The notes beneath the pieces were generated by a model that was not told the origin of the DNA, searched no databases, and saw only the letters and a list, made by a program, of their open reading frames with translations. From positions 1-5,145 of the forward strand of contig JAQGHJ010000560.1 in assembly GCA_028288905.1 (NCBI GenBank): 5,145 nt of DNA, given 5' to 3'. The position numbers were made by a program, and so were the translations under genes. The DNA is from Phycisphaerales bacterium. Lineage in GTDB: Bacteria; Planctomycetota; Phycisphaerae; Tepidisphaerales; Tepidisphaeraceae. Shown one piece after another: positions 1-5,145 of this stretch (position 1 is the stretch's first letter; each line of letters begins with the position of its first letter).

Positions 1-1
1 T

Positions 2-115
2 CCGCGTTACACGCGCAGCGACGGGGGCGAAATATTCGACGAAAAGGGAAATCCGCAACTGGACGGGCGGGGGTGGCCGCCGCTAAAAACACTCCCGTCG
101 TCGCCCGCTGGGTGA
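2..115 (+). CDS. Possible 3' end of an unidentified plus-strand gene (partial)
   Basis: The second forward frame is open from the left edge to a TGA at 113-115. It gives a polar, balanced peptide of 37 residues that includes the stretch GGEIFDEKGNPQLDGRGWPP. This looks more like real protein than the Arg-rich translations of most other frames here. An intrinsic terminator about 110 bases downstream on the same strand is consistent with a plus-strand transcript ending here. No family is recognised. The first forward frame is also open from the edge to a TGA at 181-183, only 11 bases before the first hairpin, and its last part (SLSEERLARLA) is also plausible. So either frame could be the true end, or a frameshift may have split one gene. 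The call is tentative because the 5' part lies outside the window. Confidence 0.35.
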   Translation, partial: PRYTRSDGGEIFDEKGNPQLDGRGWPPLKTLPSSPAG

Positions 116-194
116 CACCGAATACGACGCCACCGGACGTAGCCTGCTCCTTGAGCGAAGAGCGGCTCGCACGCTTGGCGTGACAATCCCCATT

Positions 195-220
195 GCTGGC
201 GGTCCCCCCCTACCGCCAGC
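195..220 (+). other. Perfect 9-bp hairpin with C-rich loop
   Basis: The arm at 195-203 (GCTGGCGGT) is exactly complementary to 212-220 (ACCGCCAGC). They enclose an eight-base loop of seven C and one T. No T-run follows. It lies seven bases before the stronger terminator hairpin, so the two would form a tandem structure at the 3' end of a plus-strand transcript. The folding is read directly from the sequence. Its role, as an RNA stability element or auxiliary terminator hairpin, is inferred. Confidence 0.6.
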
Positions 221-227
221 AGACCTT

Positions 228-258
228 GGCCGGGCGGCCCCCCCCGCCCGGCCTTTTT
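228..258 (+). terminator. Strong intrinsic (Rho-independent) terminator
   Basis: The arm at 228-237 (GGCCGGGCGG) pairs perfectly over ten bases with 244-253 (CCGCCCGGCC). The loop is six C residues (238-243), and five T residues follow immediately at 254-258, then GTTT. A GC-rich stem followed directly by a U-tract is the classical intrinsic terminator on the plus strand. It would end the transcript of whatever gene enters from the left edge and insulate the peroxidase gene, which starts about 170 bases later. Confidence 0.88.
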
Positions 259-425
259 GTTTCTACGTTTCGCCACATTTCCCCTGCCTGGCCGCTCTGT
301 CTTCCTAGCGCCTTCGGCGATCGGCGATTAGTGAAGCGGACGTTCTGGCGCCGGCTCGCCATCACGCACTGGTAGGGGACGTGTCCGACCGTGGTGCGTA
401 AGATATCGCTCGGCAGCCTTGGTCC
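259..425 (+). other. Leader region of the peroxidase gene; no clear promoter
   Basis: Together with the two hairpins at 195-258, this is the only stretch of about 300 bases without a confident gene (116-425). Between the terminator and the peroxidase ATG there is no convincing coding frame and no sigma70-like -35/-10 pair. The only AT-rich hexamer near the start is TAAGAT at 399-404, matching four of six consensus positions, with no -35 partner at 17 bases. No Shine-Dalgarno sequence precedes the ATG at 426. A promoter for the peroxidase must lie here if the terminator works, but I cannot place it. Confidence 0.4.
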
Positions 426-1616
426 ATGACACGCCATTCCCGAAGGGTCGAGCTCTTGAATCGCCGAGCCAAGTGGATCACTGGCGGCTTCGTCGCCGCC
501 GCGACGGGCGCCGCGTTACTGGCGGCGCGCGCCTCGATCGCCACCCGCTTCGCGGGGTCGGCTGTCAACGAACTGCCGGTCTGGAAGGGCCGTGCCGATG
601 GCGCGCCGGTCGCCGCGGCCGAGGCGGGCCTTCCGTGGGAGGTCGCCAACCCACTCCGACCTCTTCCCGAGCCGCCCGCCGGACTGGGCCGGTCGCTGGA
701 TGAGTTGAAGGCCCCTCCTACGCCGGAGAGCGTCCGGCTGGGGCGGTGGCTGTTCTTCGACACCCGACTGAGCCTGGACCACACTGTGTCCTGCGCGACT
801 TGCCACCGCCCTGCGTTCGGATTTTCAGAGCCGACACCGGTGTCCACCGGCGTGCACGGGCGGGCGGGCACGCGCAAGGCCCCGCCGCTGCTCAACCTCG
901 CGTGGCCGATCTACCCCGCCTACTTCTGGGACGGGCGCGCGGCCACGCTAGAGGAACAGGCGCTCGGGCCGGTGGCCAACTCGACTGAGATGGGCAACAC
1001 GCACGACGGGATGATCCAGACCTTGTCCGGCGTGTCGGCGTATGCCCCGTACTTCGCGGCCGCCTTCGGAGACCCCCGCGTGACGGTCGACCGGGTCGCC
1101 CATGCGCTCGCCGACTACGAGCGGACCCGGTTCAGCGGCAACAGCCCGTGGGACCGGTGGAAGGCGGGCGACGAGAAGGCCGTCGGCGACGGTGTGAAGC
1201 GCGGGGACAAGCTCTTCTTCTTCGGCAAGGCGTCGTGCAACCAGTGCCACCTCGGCCCGACCTTCACCGACAGCCGGTTCCACAACCTCGGCGTCGGTTT
1301 CGACGCCGCGGCCGGCACGTTCAAGGACGAGGGCCGATACGCAATCAGCAAGCGGGCCGAGGATCGCGGGGCATTCAAGACGCCCACGCTGAGGGACGTG
1401 GCCCGCCGCGCGCCGTACATGCACGATGGGTCGAAGACGTCGCTCCGCGGCGTGGTCGAGTTCTACAACCGCGGCGGCACGCCGAACCCGCACCTGAGCC
1501 CGAAGATCAAGCCGTTGGAATTGACCGCGACGGAGGTCGACGACCTCGTCGCGTTGCTGGAAGCGCTGAACGGCGAGGGGTACCAGGACGACGGGCCGGG
1601 GGCCTTCCCGAAGTGA
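426..1616 (+). CDS. Di-haem cytochrome c peroxidase (MauG/CcpA family)
   Basis: This 396-residue protein has two c-type haem sites, CATCH (Cys123, Cys126, His127) and CNQCH (Cys271, Cys274, His275), 148 residues apart, as in bacterial di-haem peroxidases. Family landmarks follow in order: LGRWLFFDTRLS before the first haem, FWDGRAATLEEQALGP, the NSTEMG motif whose Glu188 matches the conserved catalytic glutamate, and TPTLRDVARRAPYMHDGS near the C-terminus. Met332 there is the likely sixth ligand of the high-potential haem; MauG itself has Tyr at the distal position, so a peroxidase reading is favoured. The N-terminus is basic (RR pairs at 6-7 and 13-14) followed by a hydrophobic stretch at about 17-35, giving either a signal peptide or an uncleaved anchor, so the protein acts outside the cytoplasm. 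Known members reduce hydrogen peroxide with electrons from small cytochromes or cupredoxins. The ATG at 426 lacks a Shine-Dalgarno; a TTG at 456 is a possible alternative start. No donor gene is adjacent. Confidence 0.93.
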   Translation: MTRHSRRVELLNRRAKWITGGFVAAATGAALLAARASIATRFAGSAVNELPVWKGRADGAPVAAAEAGLPWEVANPLRPLPEPPAGLGRSLDELKAPPTPESVRLGRWLFFDTRLSLDHTVSCATCHRPAFGFSEPTPVSTGVHGRAGTRKAPPLLNLAWPIYPAYFWDGRAATLEEQALGPVANSTEMGNTHDGMIQTLSGVSAYAPYFAAAFGDPRVTVDRVAHALADYERTRFSGNSPWDRWKAGDEKAVGDGVKRGDKLFFFGKASCNQCHLGPTFTDSRFHNLGVGFDAAAGTFKDEGRYAISKRAEDRGAFKTPTLRDVARRAPYMHDGSKTSLRGVVEFYNRGGTPNPHLSPKIKPLELTATEVDDLVALLEALNGEGYQDDGPGAFPK

Positions 1617-1670
1617 CGCCGTGCCAAGGGCGAGAACTCACGCCGGTCGACGCTTGCCCGCTCATTCCGC

Positions 1671-2060
1671 TCACCGCCGGGCGACGTCCACCTCGATCAG
1701 CTCCTTCAACAGCGACCGATGGCACCGGCTCTCACGCTCGCACGCGGACGAGCAGAGCAGCGTGAGCGTCTCCCCACCCATCACCCGCTCGGCCAGCGCG
1801 GCCACCCGGTCCTTTCGCAGGCGCATCTCGCGGAGGTAGAGCACCCGGTACGTCGGCCACGGGATCGCCAACACGCCCTTGCCGTAGGCGGCGGCGTGCA
1901 GCTCGACGCTGGGGCCGAGGGCCGGGTCCCACTCGTCCCACGTCTCGTCAGCCTTGGCGACGCCGCGGGGGCGGTACCGGGTGACGAGCACGCGCGTGCC
2001 CTCGTCCGATGAGGTCGGCGGATCGTTCCACCGCCGGGTATGGAGGGCGCCGCGATCCAT
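1671..2060 (-). CDS. DUF488 family protein
   Basis: This 129-residue soluble protein matches the DUF488 pattern (E. coli YeaO type). In order it shows RRWNDP at 9-14, TRYRPRGVAKADETWDEW at 27-44, LGPSVELHAAAYGK at 48-61, a Trp/Tyr-rich segment with YLREM at 75-79, and a C-terminal TLLCSSACERESRCHRSLLKELIE at 100-123. The cluster Cys103, Cys107, Cys113 and His114 ends in the CHR signature typical of the family. No biochemical function is established for this family to my knowledge, and I assign none. I chose the ATG at 2060 because family homology begins just after it; the longer open frame upstream (to 2411) turns Arg/Cys-rich and overlaps the next gene antisense-free region and coding sequence. 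It converges on the peroxidase gene with 54 bases between the stops and lies 115 bases downstream of apbE, so co-transcription with it is possible but not evident. Confidence 0.85.
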   Translation of the reverse strand: MDRGALHTRRWNDPPTSSDEGTRVLVTRYRPRGVAKADETWDEWDPALGPSVELHAAAYGKGVLAIPWPTYRVLYLREMRLRKDRVAALAERVMGGETLTLLCSSACERESRCHRSLLKELIEVDVARR

Positions 2061-2175
2061 CGCGAGGATGATAGGGGCGAGATGCGGTCCAGCGGCTACC
2101 GTCCAACAGTGCCGCGGACGCCCCACACGACGATTGACGGCGAAGCGGCTGCGACTTGGCCGCGGCGGCGACTCC
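2061..2175. other. Intergenic gap between apbE and the DUF488 gene
   Basis: These 115 bases separate two minus-strand genes. No intrinsic terminator with a T-run was found for apbE. On the minus strand a TATCAT (2068-2073), five of six matches to a -10 box, lies so close to the DUF488 ATG that a transcript from it would be leaderless or nearly so. No matching -35 was seen at 17 bases (GCCGCT), so I do not call a promoter. Confidence 0.3.
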
Positions 2176-3258
2176 CTACTCCGGCGGCAACAGCAGCCGT
2201 TCGAACTCAGGCGTCGTTCGCACGTCGAAGCGGTCCGCACCCCGTAGCACGAACATCGCCGCGAGTGCGCGACTCCGGGCAAGCGCCATGCCGGCATCCG
2301 GGCCCAGAACGAACAGGGCCGTCGCCAGGGCGTCGGCTCGGGCGGAGGACGCGTCGACGACGGACACGGACGCCACCCCGTTCTCGACCGGCCGGCCGGT
2401 GCGGGGGTCAATTTCGTGGGCGTACCGGTGCCCGCCGGCGTCGAAGAAGTTCCGGTAATCGCCCGACGTGCTCAGTCCGGCGTCCCGAAGTTCGACGCGG
2501 CGGAGCACGCGGCGGACGTCCGGCGTCGGCACCTCGACGCCGACCCGCCACGGCTTGCCGAGCGCCGACGACCCGCGGGCCCGCACCTCGCCGCCGACGG
2601 AAATCAGGTAATCCGCCACGCCCGCCGCGTCGAGCGCGGCGGCGACCCGATCGGCCGCGTACCCCTTGCCGATCGCCGACAGGTCCACGTACGCGCTCGG
2701 CCGACCCTTCCGCATCGCCGGGGGCGAAGTTCGTCCCTCCAGCAATGCGTAGCCGACGTCGGCGCGGGCCGACTCGACGGCGTCGGCCGTCGGCACGCGT
2801 GCCGGGCCGGTCGTCGGGCGACGCGGGCCGAAGCCCCAGACGTTCACGAGCGGCCCGACCGTCACGTCGAACGCCCCGTCGGTGTCGGCCGACGCCCGCT
2901 GCGCCTCGACCACCACGGCGGCCAGGTCCGGCGAAACGGAGAACCAGTCCGTTGACGGGCTGGCGTTGAACCGTGAGAGGTCGGACCGCGGCCGCCACGT
3001 GGAGAGCTGGTTTTCGAGGGCGTCGAGCACCGCCTGCACGTCGGCCGCCAGCCGGCCGGCCGCCGCCGCGTCCAGCGGCCGGGCCAGCTTGACGGACCAC
3101 GCCCCGCCCATCGTCGGCCCGGCGATGTCGTCCAGTCGGGATGGGGAAGCCACTTTTTCAGACCGGCCGTCGCGAATTCGGCGAACGACCAACGATCCGC
3201 CCGCGACGGCAAAGCCAGCAGTGGTCACGACGAGCAGCCAGAGGACGTGAATTCGCAT
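2176..3258 (-). CDS. apbE: FAD:protein FMN transferase (ApbE family)
   Basis: The 360-residue product carries all ApbE hallmarks in order: TMGGAWSVKL at 49-58, LSTWRPRSDLSRFN at 85-98, DGAFDVTVGPLVNVWGFGP at 127-145, VDLSAIGKGYAADRVA at 191-206, SVGGEVRARG at 220-229, LSTSGDY then HRYAHEIDPRTGRP at 277-290, and ARADALATALFVLG at 306-319. In the last motif Asp309 and Thr313 match the metal-binding residues of characterised ApbE proteins. ApbE enzymes use Mg2+ and FAD to attach FMN covalently to a Thr or Ser of target proteins outside the cytoplasm. The N-terminus has one hydrophobic segment (residues 5-25) and no lipobox Cys, so it is an anchor or ordinary signal peptide rather than the lipoprotein signal common in the family. 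The ATG at 3258 begins this segment. It lies 37 bases after the stop of the FMN-binding membrane protein, its probable substrate. A start at 3369 was dismissed because it overlaps that gene and adds Arg/Pro-rich sequence. The GTG/ATG region has no clear Shine-Dalgarno. Confidence 0.93.
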   Translation of the reverse strand: MRIHVLWLLVVTTAGFAVAGGSLVVRRIRDGRSEKVASPSRLDDIAGPTMGGAWSVKLARPLDAAAAGRLAADVQAVLDALENQLSTWRPRSDLSRFNASPSTDWFSVSPDLAAVVVEAQRASADTDGAFDVTVGPLVNVWGFGPRRPTTGPARVPTADAVESARADVGYALLEGRTSPPAMRKGRPSAYVDLSAIGKGYAADRVAAALDAAGVADYLISVGGEVRARGSSALGKPWRVGVEVPTPDVRRVLRRVELRDAGLSTSGDYRNFFDAGGHRYAHEIDPRTGRPVENGVASVSVVDASSARADALATALFVLGPDAGMALARSRALAAMFVLRGADRFDVRTTPEFERLLLPPE

Positions 3259-3295
3259 CGGTGGGCCGGGCAGCACGGGTGGCGGCCGGGTGGGC

Positions 3296-4663
3296 TTACC
3301 GTACCATCTTCGACGACAGCGCCCGCTCGACAGGCGGGTCGCCGTAGATCGCCCGGCGAACATCGGCATGCCGTAGGCACAGGCCGGCTACGCCCAGCAC
3401 GAGCAGTCCGGCGGCCAGATCGCGGCGGCCGAAGCGGTCGGCCTTCCCGTGCGACCGGACGAACGACAGCACCAGGCCGGTCGGGCAGCCGTACTTGCAG
3501 TACGCCATCGGGACGAACGCCGCGGCGATCAGGCCTACGACGGCGATCGCAATCGTCGCCCAGCCGGCCGACCGGACGAGGTACGCGTCGAACGGCTCGA
3601 TCCCGGCGAGGTCGAACGGGAGTTGGAACAGCACAACGACGAGCACGAGCGCGACAAGCAGCGGCGGCAGCCACCGCAGGCCGCGGTCGACCGCCCGCGG
3701 CACCCGCGGCCGCCACCGGGTCAGCCGGCCGGCCCATTCTTGGGCGGCCCCGTGCGGGCAGACGTGGGCGCAGTACACCTGCCGCCGGGTGCCCCAGGGA
3801 ACGACGAGGGCGGTGGCCGCCAGCAGCACCAACCCCGGGGCGGCGCGCCACGGCACCGCCTCCGCCGTCCACCCGCCCAACAATGACTGGCTCAGGATCT
3901 GCCCGTTCACGAACCCAACGTACCCAATCAGCACGACTTGAAATGCGCGGCGGAGCCACGGCCGGCCCCGCAGCCGTTCGGAGAACGCGAACGCCAGCGC
4001 GACGGCGAGGACGGCCAGCAGGCCGACGTCCGCCCCGGCAACCCGCACCGGTGGCGGCGGTACAGCCGCGGCGTCGGCCGCCCGCTTGAACCGGTAGTGG
4101 ATGCCGTCGGCGATCGCCATGCTGGTGAGCGACGCCCCGCTCACCCCTTCTACGCCGGCCGCCCGCGGGTCTGCGCCGGCCACCTCGTCCCACGTCTTGC
4201 CCGTCCAAAGGGACATGAAGTAGTCGTCCCGTCCGACGTCCTCGACGTGGTCCTTCGTATCCCGGCTGCTGCGGATGCGGACCCCGACTACCCGCCCGCC
4301 GGGGCTCAGGGCGACGAGTACGTCGGTCGGCCCGACGTACCCGGTGAACCGATCCGACGCGGGACTCGTCCGGAGCACGTACCCGATTCGGTCCCCGGCA
4401 GCACCCAGCACGTGCAGGCCCATGCGGGCCGAGTCGTCCGGGTCGAGCCCGGCGGCGGCGGGAAAGAAGTGCCGGGCCTCCTCGACCCGCACCGGCGCGT
4501 CCCCCTCCAGCCGGAGCCGCGTGCGGACGTCCCTCACGAGCCACACGATCGCGACGACGAGGGCGAGGCGGTACAGCCGGGTGGCCCAGGGGAGCCAGCG
4601 TGACCCCGCAGCCGCTGGTCGCGGGGCGGGCACCGCGTCGGGGATGACCTTCAGCTGTGCCAT
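3296..4663 (-). CDS. Membrane FMN-binding / CX3CP iron-sulfur protein, NosR/PceC-like
   Basis: This 455-residue protein opens with a probable membrane helix at about 30-44. An extracytoplasmic FMN-binding domain follows (about 55-195), ending in VSGASLTSMAI at 174-184; this matches the ApbE flavinylation motif, with Ser178 where NqrC-type proteins carry the FMN-bearing Thr. About six more helices follow, near 211-228, 240-256, 272-290, 331-350, 366-386 and 416-430. Two CX3CP motifs, C298-AHV-C302-P and C389-KYG-C393-P, lie in loops predicted on the cytoplasmic side. This order is that of the NosR/NirI/PceC superfamily. True NosR has a further C-terminal ferredoxin domain that is absent here, so the outline is nearer PceC of organohalide respirers. 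The likely role is electron transfer across the membrane to or from an extracytoplasmic partner, but no reductive dehalogenase or nitrous oxide reductase is present. It is the first gene of a unit with apbE. An ATG at 4663 is used, with no clear Shine-Dalgarno. Confidence 0.88.
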   Translation of the reverse strand: MAQLKVIPDAVPAPRPAAAGSRWLPWATRLYRLALVVAIVWLVRDVRTRLRLEGDAPVRVEEARHFFPAAAGLDPDDSARMGLHVLGAAGDRIGYVLRTSPASDRFTGYVGPTDVLVALSPGGRVVGVRIRSSRDTKDHVEDVGRDDYFMSLWTGKTWDEVAGADPRAAGVEGVSGASLTSMAIADGIHYRFKRAADAAAVPPPPVRVAGADVGLLAVLAVALAFAFSERLRGRPWLRRAFQVVLIGYVGFVNGQILSQSLLGGWTAEAVPWRAAPGLVLLAATALVVPWGTRRQVYCAHVCPHGAAQEWAGRLTRWRPRVPRAVDRGLRWLPPLLVALVLVVVLFQLPFDLAGIEPFDAYLVRSAGWATIAIAVVGLIAAAFVPMAYCKYGCPTGLVLSFVRSHGKADRFGRRDLAAGLLVLGVAGLCLRHADVRRAIYGDPPVERALSSKMVR

Positions 4664-4680
4664 GCGGTGAGGCCGCAGAC

Positions 4681-4763
4681 GACGAAGCCCGAACGACGAA
4701 AGGACGAAACGGGAAGCGGATTATACCGCGTGCCGTTTCGTCATTGTTCATTCGGTCTTCGTC
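4681..4763. repeat. Nested imperfect inverted repeat (about 83 bp)
   Basis: Three nested pairs of arms share one centre. The outer arms 4681-4696 and 4748-4763 match at 14 of 16 positions. The middle arms 4703-4712 (GACGAAACGG) and 4733-4742 match at all ten. The inner arms 4716-4719 (GCGG) and 4726-4729 (CCGC) are perfect and enclose ATTATA. The arms also repeat the hexamer GACGAA five times, counting both strands. The element fills most of the gap between the dihydrolipoamide dehydrogenase gene and the FMN-binding gene. Candidate roles are an operator for a dimeric regulator, a 3' RNA hairpin of the upstream gene, or a copy of a dispersed palindromic repeat. There is no T-run after it on the minus strand, so it is not a standard intrinsic terminator. 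Confidence 0.75.
4720..4725 (-). promoter_or_regulatory. Candidate -10 box (TATAAT) for the FMN-binding/apbE unit
   Basis: Read on the minus strand, the loop of the inverted repeat is a perfect TATAAT, in a GC-rich context where such a hexamer is rare by chance. It lies 57 bases before the ATG at 4663, giving a predicted leader of about 50 bases. The hexamer 17 bases upstream (AACAAT) does not resemble TTGACA, so a promoter here would be an extended or activator-dependent type, or would need another sigma factor. Its position at the exact centre of a palindrome would let a protein bound there block RNA polymerase. This is inferred from sequence only. Confidence 0.4.
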
Positions 4764-4771
4764 CTTCCGCT

Positions 4772-4786
4772 CGCGGCGCTGCCGCG
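4772..4786 (-). other. Short GC-rich hairpin just after the lpd stop
   Basis: The segment 4772-4777 (CGCGGC) pairs perfectly with 4781-4786 (GCCGCG) across a three-base loop. On the minus strand it begins seven bases after the TAA of the dihydrolipoamide dehydrogenase gene. No T-run follows, so it may protect or help terminate that mRNA but is not an intrinsic terminator by itself. Confidence 0.35.
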
Positions 4787-4793
4787 GAGGGTC

Positions 4794-5145
4794 TTAGCTG
4801 CCGGCACCGACGAAGTGGATCGCCCGCCCGTCGGCCACCCCGGCCGCCTCCATTACGGCCTCGCTGAACGTCGGGTGCGGGTGGATCGCCTCGATGAGCT
4901 CCGCCTCGGTCGCCTCGAGCTTCCGGGCCAGGACCAGTTCGGACAGCAGCTCGGTCACGCTCTCGCCGACCATGTGTACGCCGAGCAGCTCGCCGTACTG
5001 CTTGTCGAAGATGAGCTTCACGAACCCGTCGGTCTCGCCGGCGGCCTTGGCCCGGCCGCTGGCGTTGAACGGGAACTTGCCGACCTTGATCTGCCGGCCA
5101 CCCTCGCGGGCCTTCTTCTCCGTGAACCCCATGCTCGCGACCTGC
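4794..5145 (-). CDS. lpdA: Dihydrolipoamide dehydrogenase (E3), C-terminal part, partial
   Basis: The frame runs off the right edge, so only the last 116 complete codons are present (the ATG at 5132 is an internal Met, not the start). The visible part is the dimerisation domain of the pyridine nucleotide-disulfide oxidoreductase family: QVASMGFTEKKAREGG, then KVGKFPFNASGRAKA, DGFVKLIFDKQYGELLGVHMVGESVTELLSEL, and the signature AIHPHPTFSEAVMEAA. In the last, the His of HPT (codon 4875-4877) and the Glu of SEA match the catalytic His-Glu pair that acts across the dimer in E3 enzymes. The enzyme reoxidises dihydrolipoamide in 2-oxoacid dehydrogenase or glycine cleavage complexes using FAD and NAD+. 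The redox-active disulfide and nucleotide-binding domains lie outside the window, so which complex it serves cannot be told. The signature and C-terminal spacing make mercuric or glutathione reductase less likely. The TAA at 4794-4796 ends the gene. Confidence 0.93.
   Translation of the reverse strand, partial: QVASMGFTEKKAREGGRQIKVGKFPFNASGRAKAAGETDGFVKLIFDKQYGELLGVHMVGESVTELLSELVLARKLEATEAELIEAIHPHPTFSEAVMEAAGVADGRAIHFVGAGS

Noticed and set aside
7..276. An 89-codon minus-strand open frame at the left edge
   Set aside because: It runs through the terminator hairpins and the C-tracts and shows no protein-like pattern; most likely chance.
1617..1670. Bidirectional terminator between the convergent peroxidase and DUF488 genes
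   Set aside because: No clear stem with a T-run on either strand was found in these 54 bases.
2061..2411. N-terminal extension of the DUF488 protein
   Set aside because: The extra 117 residues are Arg/Cys-rich, share no family similarity and overlap the 3' end of apbE in another frame.
2040..2969. A 309-codon plus-strand open frame opposite apbE
   Set aside because: It is Arg/Pro-rich and antisense to a fully recognisable ApbE.
3296..4663. Annotation as NosR, RnfG or NqrC
   Set aside because: NosR has an additional C-terminal ferredoxin domain that is missing here, and RnfG and NqrC lack the multi-helix CX3CP half. No nos, rnf or nqr genes are adjacent.
3225..4751. A 508-codon minus-strand open frame overlapping the membrane flavoprotein gene
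   Set aside because: Its translation is dominated by Arg, Gly, Pro and Ala with no domain pattern, typical of an alternate frame of GC-rich coding DNA. The other frame has recognisable FMN-binding and CX3CP motifs.
4681..4763. Intrinsic terminator for the dihydrolipoamide dehydrogenase gene
   Set aside because: The hairpin is not followed by a T-run on the minus strand. It could still affect the mRNA 3' end, so the role is left open.
1..5145. CRISPR array, tRNA or rRNA gene, insertion sequence or phage gene
   Set aside because: No regularly spaced repeats, cloverleaf pattern, transposase motif or phage-type protein was recognised.

Overview
The window is GC-rich bacterial DNA, judged by eye, with strongly G/C-ending codons. 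No phage, transposon, CRISPR or tRNA signals were seen. None of the three complete minus-strand genes, nor the plus-strand peroxidase, has a convincing Shine-Dalgarno sequence. That, with the gene content, fits a GC-rich Gram-negative and would suit a planctomycete such as a Gemmata relative. The taxonomic guess is weak and rests on impression, not a search.

Layout. Positions 1-115 probably hold the 3' tail of a plus-strand gene that begins outside the window. It is followed at 195-258 by two tandem perfect hairpins with all-C or nearly all-C loops, the second being a textbook intrinsic terminator. A leader of about 165 bases then precedes a plus-strand di-haem cytochrome c peroxidase of the MauG/CcpA type (426-1616). 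Everything downstream is on the minus strand. A small DUF488 protein (1671-2060) converges on the peroxidase gene. Upstream of it lies a two-gene unit: a membrane flavoprotein/iron-sulfur protein with an FMN-binding domain and two CX3CP motifs (3296-4663), then an ApbE-type FAD:protein FMN transferase (2176-3258). The window ends inside the C-terminal domain of dihydrolipoamide dehydrogenase (4794 to the right edge).

How the genes work together. ApbE enzymes covalently attach FMN to a Thr or Ser in FMN-binding domains. The neighbouring membrane protein carries such a domain with a VSGASLTS motif, so it is very probably the substrate. Its architecture (extracytoplasmic FMN domain, about six further membrane helices, two cytoplasmic-side CX3CP cysteine pairs, no C-terminal ferredoxin domain) matches the NosR/NirI/PceC superfamily and is closest in outline to PceC. 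It would carry electrons between the membrane or cytoplasm and an extracytoplasmic acceptor, but no terminal reductase is visible here. The peroxidase also works outside the cytoplasm on electrons from small donors; a link between the two is only a possibility.

The most unusual non-coding feature is an approximately 83-base nested inverted repeat (4681-4763) between the dihydrolipoamide dehydrogenase gene and the flavoprotein gene. A perfect TATAAT sits in its central loop on the minus strand. It may be a promoter-operator for the flavoprotein/ApbE unit, a 3' hairpin of the upstream gene, or a dispersed palindromic repeat.
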